The notes under the pieces: generated by a model
What the model was told of the DNA's origin: nothing
The model's database searches: none
What the model saw: the letters and a program-made list of their open reading frames with translations, nothing else
Shown: positions 7,777-11,924 of the stretch, in pieces
How positions within the stretch are numbered: the first letter of the stretch is position 1
Layout: each line of letters starts with the position of its first letter
DNA from: DAIRET01 sp036795455
GTDB lineage: Bacteria > Bacteroidota > Ignavibacteria > Ignavibacteriales > Ignavibacteriaceae
Length of the DNA stretch: 11,924 bases
Assembly (NCBI GenBank): GCA_036795455.1
Contig: DAIRET010000081.1
Span: forward strand, 1 to 11,924
Direction: 5' to 3'
Translations under genes and position numbers: made by a program

Positions 7777-9087
7777 TTAGGCTATTAATAATATTACAAT
7801 ATCCATCACATTGGTATATGTTGGACCGGTTTTAATTAAGCCGTTCACCCTCTTAAAGAAATTATAAGAATCATTATTCTCGAGGAATGGTTGGGGAGAA
7901 ATTCCAATTTTATATATTGCATCAAAAGTTTCGTTTGTAATAAATGCACCGGCTGCATCAGTCTCTCCGTCTGTTCCGTCTGTTCCGATACTGCCAAGAA
8001 TGAAATCATTATTACTACTGCCAAATGCTTGCAGACATGCAAGGGTGAATTCCTGGTTGCGTCCTCCTTTCCCCGAACCTTTAACTGTAACTGTAGTTTC
8101 ACCGCCTGTAATAAAGCAGAGCGGTAGTTTATATTCGTTTTTCCCGAGTAGTTGTTTTACAGATGTTGTAAATTCAAAAGCAGAATTACGGGCTTCGTTT
8201 TTTAGTTTATCGTGAAAGAGAATTACATTATATCCCAGTTCAACCGCTTTGTTTTCAGCATACCAGATAACATCATCATTATTTCCGATAATGAAATTGT
8301 ATAATTTCTCCGGAGAGTACTCAACTATACCTCCTTCATTTTCTCGTTTATTGGTTAAATATTTGAGAATGCTTCCGGGTACTTTGTTTTGAAGTGAATA
8401 TTTACTCAAGCTTTTTAACGCTTTCGAATAATCAGGTATTTCCGGTTGGGTTAAACCGGAGGCTATAGTTGTTATAGAATCACCTATTACATCCGAAATT
8501 ATTAACGAGATTGTAGTGGCAGGGAAAGTCTTTTCCAATATTCTTCCCCCTTTTATTAAAGAGAGAGATTTACGAACTGTATTTATTTCTTCAATGTCTG
8601 CACCGCTTTTAAGGAGGAGTTGATTTATTTCTCTCAATGATTTCAAATCAATTGAATCCGGCAGTAACTCCATTAATGCAGAAGCGCCACCGGAGACCAA
8701 ACAAATAACCAAATCTTCCTCTTCTAAATTTGAAATTAAATCTATTATTTTATTGGTAGCATTTATCCCATTCTCATCAATAACAGGGTGTCCGGCTTCA
8801 AATACTTTAATTTTTACTGTCGGTAATGAATGTCCGTACTTTGTAATAACAATTCCGCCAGTAATTTTTTCGTGGATCAATTTTTCTATTTCAACAGCCA
8901 TAGAAGCAGCGGCTTTGCCGGCGCCTATAACATAAATCTTTTTGTAATCATTTAAAGAAAAAGTCTTATCATTTAATGTGATAAGACTTTCATTTCGAGT
9001 AATATTCCTTTTGAATAAAGCTGCCGGTTTTACGGATTCAATTGCATATGAAAGTATTGAATCGAAATCGGATTTTAGCTTATTCAT
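7777..9087 (-). CDS. Glycerate 2-kinase (DUF4147 / MOFRL family)
   Basis: This cytoplasmic kinase is expected to phosphorylate D-glycerate with ATP to 2-phosphoglycerate, feeding lower glycolysis from glycerate, tartronate-semialdehyde or serine breakdown. Its 436 residues show the two-domain family plan. The N-terminal DUF4147 part has VIGAGKAA (53-60), GHPVID (99-104), SGGASAL (132-138) and LSLIKGGRIL (175-184). The C-terminal MOFRL part has GGETTV (328-333), GKGGRNQE (339-346), GTDGTDGETDAAGA (368-381) and GPTYTNVMDI (421-430, more usually GPTGTNVND). The start is 5 bases after the stop of the upstream IMPDH/GMPR-family gene, and no Shine-Dalgarno is visible (CTAACTTTT before ATG), so translation is probably coupled to that gene. 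Linkage of glycerate and purine enzymes has no obvious pathway logic and may simply reflect a shared housekeeping transcript. Confidence 0.9.
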   Translation of the reverse strand: MNKLKSDFDSILSYAIESVKPAALFKRNITRNESLITLNDKTFSLNDYKKIYVIGAGKAAASMAVEIEKLIHEKITGGIVITKYGHSLPTVKIKVFEAGHPVIDENGINATNKIIDLISNLEEEDLVICLVSGGASALMELLPDSIDLKSLREINQLLLKSGADIEEINTVRKSLSLIKGGRILEKTFPATTISLIISDVIGDSITTIASGLTQPEIPDYSKALKSLSKYSLQNKVPGSILKYLTNKRENEGGIVEYSPEKLYNFIIGNNDDVIWYAENKAVELGYNVILFHDKLKNEARNSAFEFTTSVKQLLGKNEYKLPLCFITGGETTVTVKGSGKGGRNQEFTLACLQAFGSSNNDFILGSIGTDGTDGETDAAGAFITNETFDAIYKIGISPQPFLENNDSYNFFKRVNGLIKTGPTYTNVMDIVILLIA

Positions 9088-9092
9088 AAAAG

Positions 9093-10106
9093 TTAGGCTT
9101 TGGGTAATCTTTCAAGGTACGAATAGTTGCTTAGCACGGCAAAAGATTCTGTCTGCCTAAGTTCTTCAATTGAGAAACAGTTCATATAACTCATAGCCGA
9201 CTTTAAACCGTCCGAGATACTGTTAATTACATTTTTAACTGCTCCCTTGTACGGAACCATTGTTTCTTCTCCCTCAATGAACTCATTTCTCATCTTTACT
9301 GCATACGAAGCAGAGCCTCTGTATTTTTTCCATAATTGTCCGTTATACTTAATTACTTCGCCGGGAGTTTCTTTTGTACCTGCAAGCATTCTACCGAGCA
9401 TTACAGCATCCGCTCCAAGTGCTAAAGCTTTTGATGTATCTCCGGCGCTTTTAATTCCGCCGTCGGCAATTATTTTTATTTTTAATTTTTGTTCTTCACG
9501 CGTAAAATATACATCAAGGATTGAAGAAACCTGACCGATTCCTATACCTGTTTGTATTGAGGTTGAACATACACTTCCCGAACCTATTCCAACTCTTACA
9601 GCATCCGCTCCCGCATCTTCAAGCTGTTTCAGTGTTGCCCCGTTTGCAATATTACCGACGATTAACTTAACATCATATTTCTTTTTAATTTCTTCGGATT
9701 TGTTCAGTACTTCTTTATTGCTTGCATTTGCAGTGTCGATACATATAAGATATTTTCTTTCTGCCAGCTTGGCGATAATCTCTTCACTTGTTGTTAAACC
9801 TACCGAGACGGCTTTGATTCCATTTCTACTCTCCGTGTTAAGAATGTCATTCAAAGAAGAGTTAAACCGGTTTAGGATACCGATACAACCGAGCGAGGCT
9901 AATTCTTTTGCCATTTCAAGTCCGGTTACTGTATCCATCGGGCTTGAAATTACAGGCACAGTTAAGTTTTCACCTAAAAAAACTGAAGCTGTATTAGCTT
10001 CATTCCTGGAGCGAATACGTGAAATTTCGGTTGGGATTAAACTAATGTCGTCATAAGTTAGCGACTGATTATAATTATTGAGTTCTTTTTTCGAATAAAT
10101 TTTCAT
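9093..10106 (-). CDS. IMP dehydrogenase / GMP reductase family protein lacking CBS domains
   Basis: This is a TIM-barrel purine enzyme of 337 residues. Visible signatures are LTYDDISLIP (16-25), SPMDTVTG (55-62), VRVGIGSGSVCST (170-182) with the catalytic Cys180 and the Thr two positions on, ADGGIKSAGD (214-223), MLGRMLAG (236-243), YRGSAS (262-267), and EGEETMVPYKG (278-288). Typical IMP dehydrogenases are near 490 residues, with a tandem CBS pair inserted after the first SPMDTV-proximal segment. Here there is no room for CBS and the barrel is continuous. The flap between YRGSAS and EGEETM is short, and the Arg-Tyr (RYF) dyad that IMPDH uses for water activation is not visible. Both features favour GMP reductase (GMP + NADPH to IMP + NH3) or a divergent relative over a classic GuaB. 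The Arg that normally follows CTT is replaced by Ser. The start has AGGA six bases upstream. It is the first gene of a pair with glycerate kinase. Confidence 0.88.
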   Translation of the reverse strand: MKIYSKKELNNYNQSLTYDDISLIPTEISRIRSRNEANTASVFLGENLTVPVISSPMDTVTGLEMAKELASLGCIGILNRFNSSLNDILNTESRNGIKAVSVGLTTSEEIIAKLAERKYLICIDTANASNKEVLNKSEEIKKKYDVKLIVGNIANGATLKQLEDAGADAVRVGIGSGSVCSTSIQTGIGIGQVSSILDVYFTREEQKLKIKIIADGGIKSAGDTSKALALGADAVMLGRMLAGTKETPGEVIKYNGQLWKKYRGSASYAVKMRNEFIEGEETMVPYKGAVKNVINSISDGLKSAMSYMNCFSIEELRQTESFAVLSNYSYLERLPKA

Positions 10107-10112
10107 CTTATT

Positions 10113-10116
10113 TCCT
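10113..10116 (-). promoter_or_regulatory. Ribosome-binding site of the IMPDH/GMPR-family gene
   Basis: AGGA on the minus strand lies six bases before ATG 10106-10104, within AATAGGAAATAAGATG. That string is nearly identical to the one preceding the divergent kinase gene. Confidence 0.6.
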
Positions 10117-10124
10117 ATTGGTCT

Positions 10125-10146
10125 TATCTATCAGTTATAGATAGAT
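10125..10146. repeat. Inverted repeat TATCTAT...ATAGATA in the IMPDH/GMPR leader
   Basis: TATCTAT (10125-10131) and ATAGATA (10137-10143) are exact reverse complements with a 5-base spacer. Because of a 4-base period, ATCTATC/GATAGAT (10126-10132 and 10140-10146) pair as well. The element sits directly upstream of the ribosome-binding site of the minus-strand gene, in its predicted leader. It could be an operator or a weak hairpin, or chance in A/T-rich DNA. Confidence 0.4.
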
Positions 10147-10172
10147 TACATTAAACTTTAACAAAAAACGTC

Positions 10173-10180
10173 CAAATATA
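10173..10180 (-). promoter_or_regulatory. Candidate -7 promoter element for the IMPDH/GMPR-glycerate kinase operon
   Basis: Minus-strand TATATTTG matches TAnnTTTG and would give a leader of about 60 bases containing the TATCTAT inverted repeat. No good -33 TTTG is at the 19-21 base spacing; ATTG occurs at a 23-base spacing. Confidence 0.35.
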
Positions 10181-10235
10181 CTAAACCCGTCTCTGAAAAA
10201 GTACAATTTGTTTTAAGAACTCCCTTATTTATCCT

Positions 10236-10243
10236 TAAATTTG
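10236..10243 (+). promoter_or_regulatory. Candidate -7 promoter element for the ATP-cone kinase / nadE operon
   Basis: TAAATTTG is the same octamer found before the phosphohexomutase gene and matches TAnnTTTG. A TTTG lies at 10207-10210 but with a long 25-base spacer; the overlapping T-run at 10211-10214 would give 21. The predicted leader is about 80 bases. It ends with a short palindrome TATTTC-AA-GAAATA (10304-10317) just before the ribosome-binding site. Confidence 0.35.
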
Positions 10244-10320
10244 CAACAGTAAATAAATTGAATTATTTCTACTATAAAAGTTGTTTAGAAGTTGAATAGA
10301 AACTATTTCAAGAAATAAAT

Positions 10321-10324
10321 AGGA
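10321..10324 (+). promoter_or_regulatory. Ribosome-binding site of the ATP-cone kinase gene
   Basis: AGGA lies six bases before ATG 10331, in AATAGGAAATAAAATG. This supports the start, which also places the ATP-cone motif right at the N-terminus as expected. Confidence 0.65.
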
Positions 10325-10330
10325 AATAAA

Positions 10331-11674
10331 ATGTCACGAATAACCCATGTAATAAAAAGAAGCGGGGCACTTGTTCCCTTCAGTAAAGAAAGAATTATCA
10401 ATGCTATTTTTCGCGCCGCAGTTGAAGTCGGCGGAAGGGATAAAGAAAAAGCTGAGGAGTTGAGCAACTCGGTAATCCGCGAACTTGAGAAAACATGCGC
10501 CGAAGGTTGTTATCCCCATATTGAAGAAATTCAGGATGTGGTAGAAAAAGTGCTGATAGAAGAAGGACACGCTAAAGTAGCTAAAGCATATATAATTTAC
10601 CGTGCTGATAGAGCTAAAAAGAGAGAAGCAGACAGGGAAAGAGCTTCAAATCCTTCCGAAAATATTCCATGGGTAAAAATCTGGCATGTCCTTGATTGGG
10701 CTTCTTCACATAATCTTCATACAGTTAAGCATTATAACGAGCGTGTTAAAAATGGGGAATACAAAAACATAATTACCGAGTCCGAAACTGCATATGAAAA
10801 CGAACTTGATACCGCTGCGGAAATGATAATCGCACGCTCTAATGGAATTAAAATGGTAATTGTAACCGGTCCTTCTTCTTCCGGTAAAACTACAACTACA
10901 TTAAAACTTGAGCAGAGATTAAAAAGAAAAGGGTTTAAATTCGTTCCATTGATTGTAGACCACTATTTCTATGATCTCGAAATGCACCCGAAAGATGAAT
11001 TCGGCGACTACGATTTCGAAACCCCTCAAGCACTTGACCTTGAATTAATAAACGAGCACCTGGCTGGATTGTGCAGCGGTAAAGAAGTTGTAATTCCTTA
11101 TTACGATTTCAAAACCGGTAAAAGAACATTAAATCAAACTAAAATGAAACTTGAAAAAGATGAGATTCTTTTAATTGATAGTCTGCACGGGCTTTATCCG
11201 AAAATGACGGAAGCAATACCAGATGAATCGAAATTCAGACTTTACCTTGAACCTTTGTTGCAAATGAAAGATAATGCAGGAAACTATATCAAATGGACAG
11301 ATATTCGATTAATTAGAAGAATGTTGAGGGATGCTGCTTACCGTGCTTATAAACCACAGCAAACACTTGAGCATTGGCACTATGTACGGAATAGCGAACT
11401 ACGGCATATTATTCCCTACAATACTAAAGCCGATTTTATAATCAACAGCGCTATGCCGTATGAACTTTCACTTTACAGGCATAAATTATTAAAAGAGTTT
11501 TCGGGATGGATTACGGAATACAAAGACAATCCTTTACGGGTTGATGCCTTTACAAGAGCAGAAAGAATATTTAATTTCTTGAATAGTATTGTCCCAGTTG
11601 AAGATGACTCGGTTATACCCAATGATAGTGTGATTCGTGAGTTTATTGGCGGTAGTACTCTTAATTTACATTAA
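10331..11674 (+). CDS. ATP-cone domain fused to a uridine-kinase-like P-loop kinase
   Basis: A 447-residue cytoplasmic protein. Residues 3-92 read as an ATP-cone: VIKRSGALVPFSKERIINAI (7-26) fits the family start, V-K-R-x-G-x-x-V-x-F-x-x-x-K/R-I, and VEKVLIEEGHAKVAKAYIIY (71-90) fits its end. ATP-cones bind ATP/dATP allosterically, classically in ribonucleotide reductases and NrdR. Residues about 113-170 form a helical linker. From 172 comes a P-loop kinase of the uridine kinase/phosphoribulokinase class: Walker A GPSSSGKT (180-187), VDHYFYD (209-215) followed by DEFGDYDFETPQALD (222-236), VVIPYYDFKTGKR (253-265), and a Walker-B-like strand ILLIDSLHGLYP (279-290). The remainder, including IRLIRRMLRDAAYR (325-338) and PYELSLYRHKL (376-386), matches nucleoside-kinase-like proteins of anaerobes and Bacteroidota, whose N-terminus is normally a TGS-type domain rather than an ATP-cone. 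The phosphate acceptor is unknown; uridine/cytidine is a guess. nadE starts 13 bases after the stop, probably in the same transcript. Confidence 0.85.
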   Translation: MSRITHVIKRSGALVPFSKERIINAIFRAAVEVGGRDKEKAEELSNSVIRELEKTCAEGCYPHIEEIQDVVEKVLIEEGHAKVAKAYIIYRADRAKKREADRERASNPSENIPWVKIWHVLDWASSHNLHTVKHYNERVKNGEYKNIITESETAYENELDTAAEMIIARSNGIKMVIVTGPSSSGKTTTTLKLEQRLKRKGFKFVPLIVDHYFYDLEMHPKDEFGDYDFETPQALDLELINEHLAGLCSGKEVVIPYYDFKTGKRTLNQTKMKLEKDEILLIDSLHGLYPKMTEAIPDESKFRLYLEPLLQMKDNAGNYIKWTDIRLIRRMLRDAAYRAYKPQQTLEHWHYVRNSELRHIIPYNTKADFIINSAMPYELSLYRHKLLKEFSGWITEYKDNPLRVDAFTRAERIFNFLNSIVPVEDDSVIPNDSVIREFIGGSTLNLH

Positions 11675-11687
11675 TAATAAAGTATAA

Positions 11688-11924
11688 ATGAAAATTGCAA
11701 TTTGTCAGATCAATCCGGTTATAGGTGATATTAAAGGTAATCAAGAAAAAATTCTTGACGGCTACAAAAGAGGTGTAGAAGATGGGGCTGAACTTGTTGT
11801 TTTCCCGGAACTATCTCTCGTTGGTTATCCTCCTTTAGACTTAGTTGAAAAACAGGAATTCCGTAATGCAGTAAAAAATGCTGCAAACGAAAGGATGGCG
11901 TTTTTTCATCCCCATTTCCAAAAG
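11688..11924 (+). CDS. nadE: Glutamine-dependent NAD+ synthetase, N-terminal part (cut by the right edge)
   Basis: Seventy-nine codons are visible, running off the window. MKIAICQINPVIGDIKGN (1-18) and VVFPELSLVGYPPLDL (37-52) are the hallmark start of the carbon-nitrogen hydrolase (nitrilase) domain of long NAD+ synthetases, with Glu41 the first member of the Glu-Lys-Cys triad. In the full enzyme this domain releases ammonia from glutamine and channels it to the C-terminal synthetase, which amidates NaAD to NAD+. Other nitrilase-family amidases share the fold, but the FPELSLxGYPPxDL string strongly favours NadE. The gene starts 13 bases after the kinase stop, with no clear Shine-Dalgarno, so translation may be coupled. 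The final ten or so visible residues (ERMAFFHPHFQK) look unlike the family, which may mean a frame error near the edge. Confidence 0.85.
   Translation, partial: MKIAICQINPVIGDIKGNQEKILDGYKRGVEDGAELVVFPELSLVGYPPLDLVEKQEFRNAVKNAANERMAFFHPHFQK

Noticed and set aside
7830..7851. CGGTTT...AAGCCG hairpin as a terminator for the phosphohexomutase gene
   Set aside because: The stem is six pairs with one wobble, no T-run follows, and it lies inside the glycerate kinase coding end.
9700..10056. A 118-codon open frame on the plus strand
   Set aside because: It is antisense to the well-supported IMPDH/GMPR-family gene, shows no family motif, and has no convincing start context; it is a coding-strand shadow.
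1..11924. Mobile element, phage, CRISPR or defence island
   Set aside because: No transposase, integrase, cas, restriction or toxin motifs were found, no direct-repeat arrays were seen, and base composition looks uniform by eye.

Overview
The window reads as chromosomal DNA of a low-GC member of the Bacteroidota/Chlorobi superphylum, most likely class Ignavibacteria. The lineage call is an inference. It rests on a TonB-dependent receptor with a carboxypeptidase-regulatory-like N-terminal domain, a very large secreted protein with an FnIII-like segment and a terminal VVPNPY motif of the kind found in type IX secretion cargo, and start-proximal elements matching the Bacteroidota -7 consensus TAnnTTTG. 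No rRNA, tRNA, CRISPR array, insertion sequence or phage gene was seen. Coding density is very high, and no gene-free stretch exceeds about 225 bases.

Layout. Positions 1-6237 (minus strand) hold a two-gene envelope operon. A 950-residue TonB-dependent receptor comes first. Only 18 bases later follows a secreted protein of at least 1122 residues, whose C-terminus runs off the left edge. A 173-base divergent spacer (6238-6410) carries a candidate receptor promoter, a perfect 9-bp inverted repeat in the predicted receptor leader, and a candidate promoter for the opposite gene. Positions 6411-7769 (plus) encode a phosphohexomutase of the GlmM type. It converges, with 7 bases between stop codons, on a minus-strand pair: an IMP dehydrogenase/GMP reductase family enzyme without CBS domains (9093-10106), followed after 5 bases by a glycerate 2-kinase (7777-9087). 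A second divergent spacer (10107-10330) has TAnnTTTG elements facing both ways and almost identical ribosome-binding sites for the two flanking genes. Positions 10331-11674 (plus) encode a fusion of an ATP-cone with a uridine-kinase-like P-loop kinase. Thirteen bases later begins an NAD+ synthetase, cut by the right edge at residue 79.

Together. The left half is an outer-membrane uptake/secretion pair. The right half is cytoplasmic metabolism: amino-sugar precursor supply (GlmM), purine nucleotide interconversion, 2-phosphoglycerate formation, a nucleoside-kinase-like enzyme with a probable adenine-nucleotide-sensing domain, and NAD synthesis. The most unusual item is the ATP-cone/uridine-kinase-like fusion. 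The other items are mostly recognisable families with odd features. I see no defence, mobile or toxin-type system.
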